Positions 1 through 5,460 of a stretch of 6,229 bases of DNA are shown here, piece after piece. A model generated the notes under the pieces. It saw only the letters and a list, made by a program, of their open reading frames with translations, was not told the DNA's origin and did no database searches. The DNA is taken from contig JAPCJV010000116.1 of the NCBI GenBank assembly GCA_027886785.1, positions 1 to 6,229 on the forward strand. The letters are read 5' to 3'. The stretch is from Nitrososphaerota archaeon (lineage in GTDB: Archaea; Thermoproteota; Nitrososphaeria; Nitrososphaerales; CADDZS01). Each line of letters starts with the position of its first letter. The stretch's first letter is position 1. The translations under genes and the position numbers were made by a program.

Positions 1-108
1 AATGGATTTCACGATTCTTTGGTTAATATCTTTGTCCAGTTTTTCAAGATCCTTCGCAAAAATTGCGGTCGCTCTAAGCTCATAGTTTCTTCTTCGATCT
101 GAGCTCAC
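1..108 (-). CDS. relE: RelE/ParE-family toxin, N-terminal part (runs off window)
   Basis: This is the first 36 codons of a gene that continues past the left edge of the window. The segment NYELRATAIFAKDLEKLDKD (residues 8-27), followed by INQRIVKSI, is the typical opening of RelE/ParE-superfamily mRNA interferases or gyrase inhibitors: a first beta strand, then the basic-acidic 'F-x-K-D-L-x-K-L-D' helix. Such toxins are usually 85-95 residues, so roughly 60% is missing, including all catalytic residues, and activity cannot be judged. The start is GTG at 106-108, the only start codon after the in-frame TGA at 112-114. It overlaps the end of the upstream antitoxin-like ORF by 29 nt, the usual arrangement for translationally coupled antitoxin-toxin pairs. 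Family assignment is from motif recognition only; RelE and ParE cannot be separated here. Confidence 0.75.
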   Translation of the reverse strand, partial: MSSDRRRNYELRATAIFAKDLEKLDKDINQRIVKSI

Positions 109-184
109 GCTTCAATTGCTCCCACGGAACCGTTCTTTCCAATAGAAGCTTTCTATCTTTGGTACTGAGGAGAGTATTCGACAT
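80..184 (-). CDS. Short antitoxin-like ORF upstream of RelE toxin
   Basis: This ORF has 34 residues, starting at ATG 182-184 and ending in TGA at 80-82 inside the toxin gene. The C-terminal part, LLLERTVPWEQLKRELR, resembles the tail of RelE-partner antitoxins, where a '(T/I)(I/V)PWE-x-(L/V)KxEL' helix wraps the toxin. Position, strand and overlap with the toxin fit an antitoxin. At 34 residues it is short: most such antitoxins are 60-90 residues and have an N-terminal DNA-binding domain. The frame is closed by a TGA about 30 nt upstream of the ATG, so a longer form would need a frameshift. It is either a minimal antitoxin or the tail of one whose N-terminus has been lost. Function is inferred from context and the tail motif. 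Confidence 0.5.
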   Translation of the reverse strand: MSNTLLSTKDRKLLLERTVPWEQLKRELRSKKKL

Positions 185-422
185 CTCTAATTGAGTGGAT
201 AGCAGAACAAAATATCACTCTTAAGTCTTCTTCAACAGCGTTCAATTGTAAGAAGGTGCGAAACTTTGCGCTATTGGCGGCATTTGATATACGCTCGGAA
301 GAAAACACGCACTCGAGGTTTTCAACCACGGGCTGAGAAAAGCCCCCCGGGAAATGGCTTGGTAAATTTGAAAATTCTAAAACTTCGATTGAAAAAAGAC
401 AAGAAATCAATTGGCGATTCAT
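153..422 (-). CDS. Uncertain ORF between vapC and the RelE module
   Basis: This 89-codon frame starts at ATG 420-422 and stops with TAG at 153-155. I do not recognise the product. The C-terminal half (about residues 45-85) has a fairly protein-like composition with an acidic-hydrophobic stretch (AVEEDLRVIF), but no known motif. The start lies directly beside the first copy of the GC-rich dispersed element and has no Shine-Dalgarno site. The end overlaps the antitoxin-like ORF by 32 nt in another frame, so it could be the lost N-terminal region of that antitoxin after a frameshift, or simply a chance ORF filling a 280-nt gap. It is listed because nothing else occupies 185-463. Confidence 0.22.
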   Translation of the reverse strand: MNRQLISCLFSIEVLEFSNLPSHFPGGFSQPVVENLECVFSSERISNAANSAKFRTFLQLNAVEEDLRVIFCSAIHSIRDVEYSPQYQR

Positions 423-463
423 GAAGACCTAGGGCCCACTAGGGGGGATACCAAGCGGAGGAG
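391..463 (-). repeat. GC-rich dispersed element, copy 1
   Basis: This is the first of three related intergenic elements. On the plus strand it contains GAAAAAAGAC (391-400), then ATGAAGA (421-427), a hairpin with arms CCTAG (428-432) and CTAGG (439-443), and finally CCAAGCGGAGGAG (451-463). Read on the minus strand, it begins at the base after the vapC stop codon, runs CTCCTCCGCTT then the hairpin, and ends about 20 nt later in a T-rich tract. It fits a 3'-end or terminator module of the vapBC operon, but a small RNA or dispersed repeat is equally possible. Similarity to the other copies is by eye. Confidence 0.5.
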
Positions 464-883
464 TTATGAAATCGGCGTTCGCAAAATAGACTTTCTCTTG
501 ATGACGGAAGCAAGCGCGTCGAAATCAGGATCTTCTGAAACGATAAACTCCACATTGGCATTCAAACCTGAGGCTGCGTGTATCGAGTCTCTTGGATTCA
601 GATGATATTTTTTGAGTAGGCTCAAAGCGGAGTTCAATATGTCCAGCCGAACCTCCAATATCTGAAGACCCGGCATATTGAGAAATATTTCTCCAGCGAT
701 TATCCCGTCCGATTCGCCTCTTTGTTTTTTGACTGCCCAGACCAGTTCGTCGAAAGAAAGTGCCGAAGTTACCGCCTTAATCCTTCCGGCTTGAACGTGG
801 CGGATGATAGAACGTGATTTCTCCCCGAGAGCTTTTCGATTGAGTGCCGAATACACGAATACATTCGCGTCGAGGTAGATCAT
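464..883 (-). CDS. vapC: VapC-type PIN-domain ribonuclease toxin
   Basis: This is a PIN-domain endoribonuclease, the toxin of a VapBC-like pair, which cleaves RNA with Mg2+/Mn2+ held by clustered acidic residues. Numbered from the GTG alternative below, the signatures are MIYLDANVF with D6, an acidic D46-E47 in SFDELVW, RDSIHAA with D100, and SEDPDFDAL with D119/D121/D123. Its ~139 residues match the usual PIN toxin length, so it looks intact. The ATG at 881-883 overlaps the antitoxin stop as TGATG, typical of coupled toxin-antitoxin genes, and is my preferred start; a GTG directly upstream (884-886) would add one residue. The TAA stop at 464-466 abuts the copy 1 element. The RNA target cannot be predicted from sequence. 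Confidence 0.9.
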   Translation of the reverse strand: MIYLDANVFVYSALNRKALGEKSRSIIRHVQAGRIKAVTSALSFDELVWAVKKQRGESDGIIAGEIFLNMPGLQILEVRLDILNSALSLLKKYHLNPRDSIHAASGLNANVEFIVSEDPDFDALASVIKRKSILRTPIS

Positions 884-1131
884 CACAGTCTTTTTTCTAA
901 CTCCTCCTCGTACAAATGTGGAGAAAGCTTACTCACAGATCGTCCGCGTTTTGCGATTCTCTCGAATTCATCGGCGGCATTCGGCATCTTTTTTTTCTCT
1001 AATACAACTCTCTCATTTTCAAGCCTGACTATCACTTTCGTGCCGGGGCTGATTTTTAACGCGCTTCGAAAAACCCTGGGAATGACGACCTGTCCCTTTG
1101 GGCCCACCTTCATTTCTTCCTCGACTAACAT
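883..1131 (-). CDS. vapB: AbrB/SpoVT-fold (VapB-like) antitoxin
   Basis: This 82-residue protein should neutralise the adjacent PIN toxin and repress its own operon. Residues 7-46 (MKVGPKGQVVIPRVFRSALK onward, ending RLENERVVLEKK) are a clear AbrB-type swapped-hairpin DNA-binding domain, with the hallmark 'KGQVVIP...R..L.I.PG' pattern. The C-terminal part (about 50-82) is charged (DEFERIAKRGRS, then YEEELEKRL) and is the expected toxin-wrapping segment. The start is ATG at 1129-1131. An internal ATG at residue 7 has a GAGGAA purine run just before it and could be the real start, since it coincides with the domain boundary. The gene precedes vapC with a 1-nt overlap. A perfect inverted repeat sits about 23-43 nt upstream over the probable TATA box, which fits autoregulation. 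Confidence 0.9.
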   Translation of the reverse strand: MLVEEEMKVGPKGQVVIPRVFRSALKISPGTKVIVRLENERVVLEKKKMPNAADEFERIAKRGRSVSKLSPHLYEEELEKRL

Positions 1132-1150
1132 GTATTACTCTGAGTAAGCT

Positions 1151-1174
1151 CTTTGTATAACACTGCTTTATACA
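1151..1174 (-). promoter_or_regulatory. vapBC promoter with inverted-repeat operator
   Basis: A perfect 7-bp inverted repeat, TGTATAA (1154-1160) and TTATACA (1168-1174) around a 7-nt spacer, lies upstream of the AbrB antitoxin gene. The minus-strand TTATACAAAG (1160-1151) is TATA-like and centred about 26 nt before the ATG at 1131, the spacing expected of an archaeal promoter with little or no leader. The repeat overlaps this box, so binding by the dimeric AbrB protein would block TBP. The repeat and spacing are seen directly; operator function is inferred. Confidence 0.5.
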
Positions 1175-1275
1175 TTTTTAGCGTTCCCGTGGATTCAAAT
1201 TTACGAAATCCCCCCAGCCATAACCCAACGGAATTCCAACAAAACCATTCAAAAATTGTAAGAATTACTTAATAG

Positions 1276-1338
1276 TTACAAAAAGTCGTATCCTATATGA
1301 AGGGCCCCCCTACGGGGTTTCGCAAGCGGGGGGGAGGA
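1276..1338 (-). repeat. GC-rich dispersed element, copy 2
   Basis: The second copy lies in the 230-nt gap between the MFS stop codon and the vapBC promoter. Plus-strand order is TTACAAAAAGT (1276-1286), ATATGAAG (about 1295-1302), a C-run/G-run hairpin CCCC (1307-1310) TAC GGGG (1314-1317), then CGCAAGCGG and a run of seven G (1328-1334) followed by AGGA. On the minus strand it starts about 24 nt after the MFS stop and ends in ACTTTTTGTAA, so it could end the MFS transcript. The hairpin arms differ in sequence from copies 1 and 3 but still pair. The rest of the gap (1175-1275) shows nothing I can name. Confidence 0.5.
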
Positions 1339-1361
1339 TTTTTCTCGAAAAGGGAAAAAAA

Positions 1362-2522
1362 TCAAATGTAGAGAACAAAAACCAAGACTAGTGCAAATAG
1401 CGCTCCTGCAGGCCACGCAACATTGTACCCAGCGCTTGTAACGATTGCAGAAAACAGGACAGGTGCAACAAACCCTCCGAGAAGGGATATGCTATCAGTC
1501 CAGGCGACCGTGACCGATTCATACTCGTTCCTGATCGATTTGCCAATTTGTCTTGCCTTCGTAAGCCCTATGGTATAGCCGGTACTCGCACCGATTGCGA
1601 CCAGAATAGAGGATAAGATGCCTACGTTAGCGGTCCCAAATGTGGTAACCGCGACTCCGCCTGCTACCATGATTGAAGAGAATAGCATCCACATTTTTAG
1701 TCTCCCGGTCCGATCGTAGTATCTCCCAATGAATGGGGCTGTAAAAGCGAATAGTGGCCCGACACCTCCGATCAAACCAGCCTCGCCCGGCGGAAGCCTG
1801 GCTTCAGTTTCCAGAAAGTAAACTAGAAAATTGGAGGTAATGTTTGAGCTCGCACCAATTCCAAAGAGTGAAATTGTCAGTAACGAAATTTGTCTGTTAG
1901 AGAAGGCTAACCTCAGATCACCGATTGACAATTTAAAGTTCTGCAGTCCAGTTTCGAGCCTGGGGAGCGAAATGACCATCAATATCCCGAGTCCGGCAGA
2001 AAGAAGTCCTCCCAACAAGAGGCTCCACCTCCATCCCAGTATCGAGCCAAGGATCGCCCAACCCGCTAAACCAATAACGCTGCCCAAGTTATACGAAAGG
2101 CTATTCCACCCGATCGCAGCTCCTTCAGATCCGCTTTTGAAGTAGCGAGTTAGAATAACGATTACCGGGGGGAACGCGCCCCCGATTCCAACTCCTACTG
2201 CAAATCTCGTTACGAGAAAAATCGAGAAATCCGTAGTTATCGAGCCCAGGATGGATGACGCTGCGCAAAGAAACATCATATACGCGATCGCATTTCTCGC
2301 TCCGATCCGTGCTTCCAGTATTCCCCCTGGAATTTCTGCAATACAAATGCCTAGAAACATCAGAGAACTGGCAAGTCCGAGTCCCTCGACTCCCCGTCCA
2401 AAGTCCGGACCGATAAGAGAGAAAAGCGCCGCTAGATTGGATTGTAAAACGGAAATCAAAAAATTAGAAGCAAGGATTATCACAATGCGTGAGCGATTTG
2501 TCAAGAATAATCTAAGAGCCAT
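1362..2522 (-). CDS. Major facilitator superfamily transporter (12 TM)
   Basis: This 386-residue inner-membrane secondary transporter has about twelve hydrophobic segments in two halves, with a polar central loop near residues 187-208. MFS marks are visible. The loop after TM2 is a degenerate motif A (GGILEARIGARNA, about 67-79). TM4 has the R106-x3-G110-x-G112 motif B pattern (RFAVGVGIGGAFPP). The second-half motif A, GRYYDRTGRLKMW (266-278), is canonical. It stops immediately after TM12, so it has essentially no cytoplasmic tail; the length is normal for the family. The start is ATG at 2520-2522, without a clear Shine-Dalgarno site. It appears monocistronic, with gene-poor DNA upstream and the copy 2 element downstream. 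The substrate cannot be assigned; the overall look is of organic-anion or drug-efflux types. Confidence 0.9.
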   Translation of the reverse strand: MALRLFLTNRSRIVIILASNFLISVLQSNLAALFSLIGPDFGRGVEGLGLASSLMFLGICIAEIPGGILEARIGARNAIAYMMFLCAASSILGSITTDFSIFLVTRFAVGVGIGGAFPPVIVILTRYFKSGSEGAAIGWNSLSYNLGSVIGLAGWAILGSILGWRWSLLLGGLLSAGLGILMVISLPRLETGLQNFKLSIGDLRLAFSNRQISLLTISLFGIGASSNITSNFLVYFLETEARLPPGEAGLIGGVGPLFAFTAPFIGRYYDRTGRLKMWMLFSSIMVAGGVAVTTFGTANVGILSSILVAIGASTGYTIGLTKARQIGKSIRNEYESVTVAWTDSISLLGGFVAPVLFSAIVTSAGYNVAWPAGALFALVLVFVLYI

Positions 2523-2556
2523 AGCATCCGATTTTTCTTCGTCTCTACCTCATCCA

Positions 2557-2565
2557 CTGTATAAG
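2557..2565 (-). promoter_or_regulatory. Possible TATA box of the MFS gene
   Basis: The minus strand reads CTTATACAG about 39 nt upstream of the MFS start. This would place transcription start about 13 nt before the ATG. It shares the TTATACA core with the vapBC promoter and with the palindrome at 3051-3072. No BRE is obvious. Confidence 0.35.
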
Positions 2566-2570
2566 AAGTA

Positions 2571-2933
2571 ACCCGATGTCCCGTGAAGATTTTGGTCCCC
2601 TATTATTTTGAACCGATAGTTGGCTCGTAAACGCGTTCGGATTGGATGCGATTAGAATACCCACAGTATTCGGATAGTTCTTTTCTGTTCGACTGTATCG
2701 GTTGAGGAAAAAAGATTCCTCCTTTGAAAAATTAGTCGGTCGTAGCTTTCCGAAGGTTCGGCTACTATGACGATCATAGCAACTAGTAGAGAACCGCTTA
2801 TGAGGTCTCACTAATGGGCGGAGTAGTCAACTGACTAGTCATGCAAAGCTAGACTTACTTAAGGGATATTTTTCCGGGCCAATTCTTTTTATCCTTATCT
2901 TCGCAGTTCTGTCTACGAATTGTCTTCCCATAC
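2571..2933. other. Gene-poor stretch rich in inverted repeats
   Basis: I find no convincing protein gene here. An 88-codon minus-strand frame (2545-2811) has a composition rich in S, R and N and no motif, so I treat it as chance. Instead there are several short perfect inverted repeats: AACCGATA (2611-2618) with TATCGGTT (2696-2703); GAATAC (2655-2660) with GTATTC (2666-2671); GAGGAA (2704-2709) with TTCCTC (2716-2721); GTAGC (2742-2746) with GCTAC (2761-2765) enclosing CGA/TCG; CTATGA (2765-2770) with TCATAG (2774-2779); and TAGTCA (2824-2829) with TGACTA (2832-2837). The density suggests a structured RNA, a cluster of binding sites, or decayed mobile DNA. No tRNA or known riboswitch pattern is recognisable. 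Confidence 0.35.
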
Positions 2934-2965
2934 AAAAAAAATTACAAAGCTTCCGTTGAAAGCTT
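2934..2965 (-). terminator. Hairpin plus T-tract terminator
   Basis: On the minus strand an 8-bp stem, AAGCTTTC (2965-2958) with GGAAGCTT (2954-2947), one G-T wobble and loop AAC, is followed by TGTAA and a run of eight T (2941-2934). It lies downstream of the gltD unit and the GC-rich element copy 3. Archaeal termination mainly needs the T-tract; the hairpin strengthens the call. It could also end a small RNA starting near 3030. Confidence 0.55.
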
Positions 2966-3032
2966 ACAAAAAGTGCTGAAACGAATATGGGAGACCTAGG
3001 GGCACCCTAGATGTGATCGTAAGCGGGAGGAG
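2964..3032 (-). repeat. GC-rich dispersed element, copy 3
   Basis: The third copy has TTACAAAAAGT (2964-2974), identical over 11 nt to copy 2. It then has ATATGGGAGAC, a perfect hairpin CTAGGG (2996-3001) GCA CCCTAG (3005-3010), and CGTAAGCGGGAGGAG (3018-3032). On the minus strand it follows the small ORF at 3096-3296 by about 63 nt and leads straight into the hairpin/T-tract terminator. Right of it lie a second hairpin (GCAGA 3032-3036 with TCTGC 3045-3049) and the 3051-3072 palindrome, so this copy has the richest surroundings of the three. Confidence 0.5.
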
Positions 3033-3050
3033 CAGAGTTCGTAATCTGCA

Positions 3051-3072
3051 TTATACAAATTAGATTGTATAA
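3051..3072. promoter_or_regulatory. Perfect palindrome TTATACAA-N6-TTGTATAA
   Basis: Two 8-nt arms, TTATACAA (3051-3058) and TTGTATAA (3065-3072), flank a 6-nt loop. Each arm is also TATA-like. The minus-strand TTGTATAA (3058-3051) sits about 25 nt before the start of the GC-rich element, the right distance for a promoter of a minus-strand small RNA. The same half-site, in opposite orientation, forms the vapBC operator. It may be a regulator site, a promoter, or a 3'-UTR hairpin of the gltD unit. Confidence 0.4.
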
Positions 3073-3095
3073 CACATATTTTCATCATTGGTTTA

Positions 3096-3296
3096 TTATG
3101 TTATTTCATGCCCGATCGCGCAACGGTACATAATTTCGTACCGTTCAGCTTGAAACGAGCTCTGTTTCTCCTTGCCGAGATCGGGGATTGCATTACTTAA
3201 CATCGCTTCCAGTACGTTTAGAGTCATTACCAGATTATAGTCCAAGTCAGTCCTACGATCTTTCAGGCTAGCCCTCACCAAAGCGTGCGCCGCCAA
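3096..3296 (-). CDS. Small hypothetical protein downstream of gltD
   Basis: This is a 66-residue frame that I do not recognise. It has a mixed, soluble, mostly helical-looking sequence (TDLDYNLVMTLNVLEAMLSN, then AERYEIMYRC near the end), with balanced composition and no signal peptide or membrane segment. The likely start is TTG at 3294-3296, 10 nt after the gltD stop. The frame is open a little further upstream into gltD (to the stop at 3345-3347) but offers no ATG or GTG there. The tight spacing implies co-transcription with gltD. The weak start and lack of any motif leave some chance that it is not a gene. Confidence 0.45.
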   Translation of the reverse strand: MAAHALVRASLKDRRTDLDYNLVMTLNVLEAMLSNAIPDLGKEKQSSFQAERYEIMYRCAIGHEIT

Positions 3297-3306
3297 TTTG
3301 GGGACA

Positions 3307-4803
3307 TCAAGCAGGGGGAGGCCCTTCTTCCTTTCCTTCCACCATCATTTCAAATGAATGTTGGATGTAGTAGCGCTCATAAAGGGAAACATGCTGTTCA
3401 TCACTTAAATTCATAAGATATTCGTGGACTCGCTGGGCCGCGTTTCTACCCGACCCCATCGCCTTCACCACGAGCGTTTCGCCGGTTGTCACATCACCTG
3501 CAGCGAAGACCCCGCGCATCGAAGTCTTGAAGTGATCGTCTACAGCAATCGAGTCCTTGTTGCCAAGTTCCAAGCCCTCATTTTTCTGGAGAAACGAGTT
3601 TGGCCCTCTACCCACGGCTAGGAGGACAGCGGAACACTTCATCTCAAATTCCATTCCCGGAATCGATTCTGGAGTCTTCCTCCCGGTAGAATCGGGTTCG
3701 CCGAGTTGCATAGTATCCATCGTTGTAGATACGAGTTTTCCGTCTTTTCCGTTGTATTGCTTTGGATTGGTAAGAAATTGGAATTCTATTCCTTCTTCCT
3801 TCGCTTCGTCCACCATTATAGGATCCGAGTTTGCTTCGCTTTCCGACCGCCGGTAGACTATTGTCACATTTCCACCATGCGTGAGCCTCTTTGCCACGCG
3901 TGCATCATCTAACGCTGTATCTCCCGCTCCGATTACCAACACATCGTTTCCGAGTTCATACTTTGGATTCCTTGGATAATTTTCTACTCCCTTACCGAAG
4001 ACATCTTGAAGGAAGCCATATCCATCGTACACTCCCGCCAGATCGATTCCTGGAGTCCCGAGCTTATTCACGTCTTTTGAACCCGTTGTAATTAGTATTG
4101 CGTCGGAACCCTCGGAAAACAAGTCATCTAGCGTAACGTCTTGTCCTACTCGCACACCCGTGTTGATTTCTACTTTTTCTCCTTGGATTCTCTCTATCTC
4201 ATACTGTAAGATTTCCTTGGGAAGATGATAGTCTGGGATACCATATTTTGGGGTACCGCCGGAATAAGGCAGCTCTTCGTAAATCGTAACAGCGTGCCCA
4301 TATCTTCTTAGTAGAGAAGCTGCTGCAAGCCCGGTTGGCCCCGCCCCAATGATTGAGACGTGCTTGCCGGTTTCAGGCAGCGTTGCCGGATCGGACTGTG
4401 TGTATCCGTTCATTTCCCAGTCGGAGCAAAACCTCTGAATCATTCCAATCGAAATGGCTTGTCCTTCCCACCTCATCACGCAAGCATTTTCACAAAGGGT
4501 TTGGAGTTGCGGGCAGCACCTTGCCGTGACCCCTGGGAGAGCGTTGGTTTCTCGTATTCTAGTAAATGCAGTTTTGAAATCTCCCCGTGAAACGGACTCG
4601 CACATTCCTCGTACGTCCATTTGCACGGGGCATGCATCCATACATACAGGAGTTCCACAAAGAAGGCACCGTTGTGCTTCCTGAATAACTTCGAGTCTGG
4701 TGTATGGGATTTGCACCTCTGAAAAATCCTTTTTTCGTTCCTCAGGATTCTTCTTGGGAAACGGGAACGGACCTACGCGATTTGGAGTAACTTCAGCACT
4801 CAT
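3307..4803 (-). CDS. gltD: GltD-type FAD/[4Fe-4S] NAD(P)H oxidoreductase (glutamate synthase small subunit-like)
   Basis: This 498-residue cytoplasmic flavoprotein moves electrons from NAD(P)H through FAD and iron-sulfur clusters to a partner. In glutamate synthase the partner is GltB, which makes glutamate from glutamine and 2-oxoglutarate. The N-terminal ferredoxin-like domain has C46-x2-C49-x4-C54-x3-C58 and a second group, C97, C104 and C108. The FAD-binding GAGPTG is at 153-158, followed by the conserved YSGGTPKYGIPDYHLPKEI. The NAD(P)H-binding GAGDTALD is at 292-299, with the YRRS motif at 317-320. The C-terminal FAD-contact GVFAAGDV is at 431-438. All key residues are present and the length is close to the ~470 of bacterial GltD, with a short acidic-proline tail. 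The start is ATG at 4801-4803. No gltB is in the window, so the partner may be encoded elsewhere or differ (NfnB- or sulfide-dehydrogenase-like subunits share this fold). Confidence 0.93.
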   Translation of the reverse strand: MSAEVTPNRVGPFPFPKKNPEERKKDFSEVQIPYTRLEVIQEAQRCLLCGTPVCMDACPVQMDVRGMCESVSRGDFKTAFTRIRETNALPGVTARCCPQLQTLCENACVMRWEGQAISIGMIQRFCSDWEMNGYTQSDPATLPETGKHVSIIGAGPTGLAAASLLRRYGHAVTIYEELPYSGGTPKYGIPDYHLPKEILQYEIERIQGEKVEINTGVRVGQDVTLDDLFSEGSDAILITTGSKDVNKLGTPGIDLAGVYDGYGFLQDVFGKGVENYPRNPKYELGNDVLVIGAGDTALDDARVAKRLTHGGNVTIVYRRSESEANSDPIMVDEAKEEGIEFQFLTNPKQYNGKDGKLVSTTMDTMQLGEPDSTGRKTPESIPGMEFEMKCSAVLLAVGRGPNSFLQKNEGLELGNKDSIAVDDHFKTSMRGVFAAGDVTTGETLVVKAMGSGRNAAQRVHEYLMNLSDEQHVSLYERYYIQHSFEMMVEGKEEGPPPA

Positions 4804-4839
4804 TTATTCTCATCACTTACGTAGGATTAAAGACAAATT

Positions 4840-5427
4840 TCACCGCGTAGTGTACATCAGGTAAGTCGAAGCGGTTAGCTGCAATCCAACTTCGGCTAAC
4901 TCATCCTGATACAATTCGAGGTGGTATCCATTTTTGCCTAATCCGTAAATTTCTCCGACTGCAACACCTCTGTGTTTCTTCAATTGGTGCATCGTTGCTT
5001 CGTCCACCTGATCAATGTGGGAAAAAGGAAAATTTACGAGCCTGGTGATGTATTTGGGACCTGAAAATGAATCTTTCGATAAAGTTCCATCAGGTCTGAC
5101 TTCTCCAATCGAATAGAAATTATTTCCGTGGAAAAAAATGTGATTTCTAATTTTCAAATTCAATCTCCCATTCAACATACCCGTTGAAACTGCCTCGTCA
5201 CCATGGGTAAATTTTTTCGCAAGGAAGCAAAACATCGAGAACGGACGCCTCTCCCCATCTACGTTATTAGTTAAAGTCCAGACTCGATTGATTTCTCCTC
5301 CTACCTCTCTCAGTTCGTAGATCCCCCTTCCCATTTTTTTGAGATTTGCTTTTTCCTTTTCGTTTTCCATAATTCTTGCTGAGACCGAGTCAGGATGAAT
5401 AACCGTATAATCGACTTTTAGTGCCAA
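4840..5427 (-). CDS. Hypothetical protein, 195 residues, upstream of gltD
   Basis: I do not recognise this protein. It is soluble, with mixed alpha/beta character, no signal peptide, no membrane segment and no cysteine-rich or nucleotide-binding motif. Notable stretches are NLKIRNHIFFHGNNFYSIGE (about 88-107), rich in aromatic and His/Asn residues, and RGVAVGEIYGLGKNGYHLEL in the C-terminal quarter. The frame is uninterrupted and clearly coding. The start is TTG at 5425-5427. The frame stays open to a TGA at 5458-5460 without another ATG or GTG, and the first ATG is codon 20, so the start is uncertain. It ends 36 nt before gltD and probably shares its transcript, so a role linked to the oxidoreductase is possible but not shown. 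Confidence 0.75.
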   Translation of the reverse strand: MALKVDYTVIHPDSVSARIMENEKEKANLKKMGRGIYELREVGGEINRVWTLTNNVDGERRPFSMFCFLAKKFTHGDEAVSTGMLNGRLNLKIRNHIFFHGNNFYSIGEVRPDGTLSKDSFSGPKYITRLVNFPFSHIDQVDEATMHQLKKHRGVAVGEIYGLGKNGYHLELYQDELAEVGLQLTASTYLMYTTR

Positions 5428-5460
5428 ATCAGTTCTGAAACAAAGGTCTAGAGTGACTCA

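Noticed and set aside
411..605. 64-codon plus-strand ORF across copy 1 and the vapC 3' end
   Set aside because: It lies mostly antisense to the well-supported vapC gene, and its first part is the GC-rich repeat.
618..635. AAAGCGGAGTTC within vapC resembling the AAGCGG block of the repeat
   Set aside because: It is inside conserved coding sequence and lacks the hairpin and A-rich parts.
1301..1338. tRNA or tRNA fragment suggested by the GC-rich block
   Set aside because: There is no T-loop (GTTCRA) or acceptor-stem pairing of tRNA geometry on either strand.
1831..2571. Plus- and minus-strand ORFs inside the MFS region
   Set aside because: They overlap the clear MFS coding frame; they are shadows in other frames.
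2794..2809. Possible fourth, inverted and shortened copy of the GC-rich element (minus strand GAGACCTCATAAGCGG)
   Set aside because: It joins GAGACCT and ATAAGCGG as in copy 3 but lacks the hairpin and the GGAG block; 16 nt is too little to claim homology.
2545..2811. 88-codon minus-strand ORF upstream of the MFS gene
   Set aside because: Composition is heavy in Ser, Arg and Asn with no motif, and the interval is full of inverted repeats; it looks like a chance frame.
2990..3010. Tiny ORF ATG-GGA-GAC-CTA-GGG-GCA-CCC-TAG in copy 3 as a leader peptide
   Set aside because: The other copies do not keep the same frame or stop, and no gene follows on the plus strand.
3424..4684. Several ORFs of 60-99 codons overlapping gltD
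   Set aside because: They are opposite-strand or alternate frames of a gene with full family motifs.
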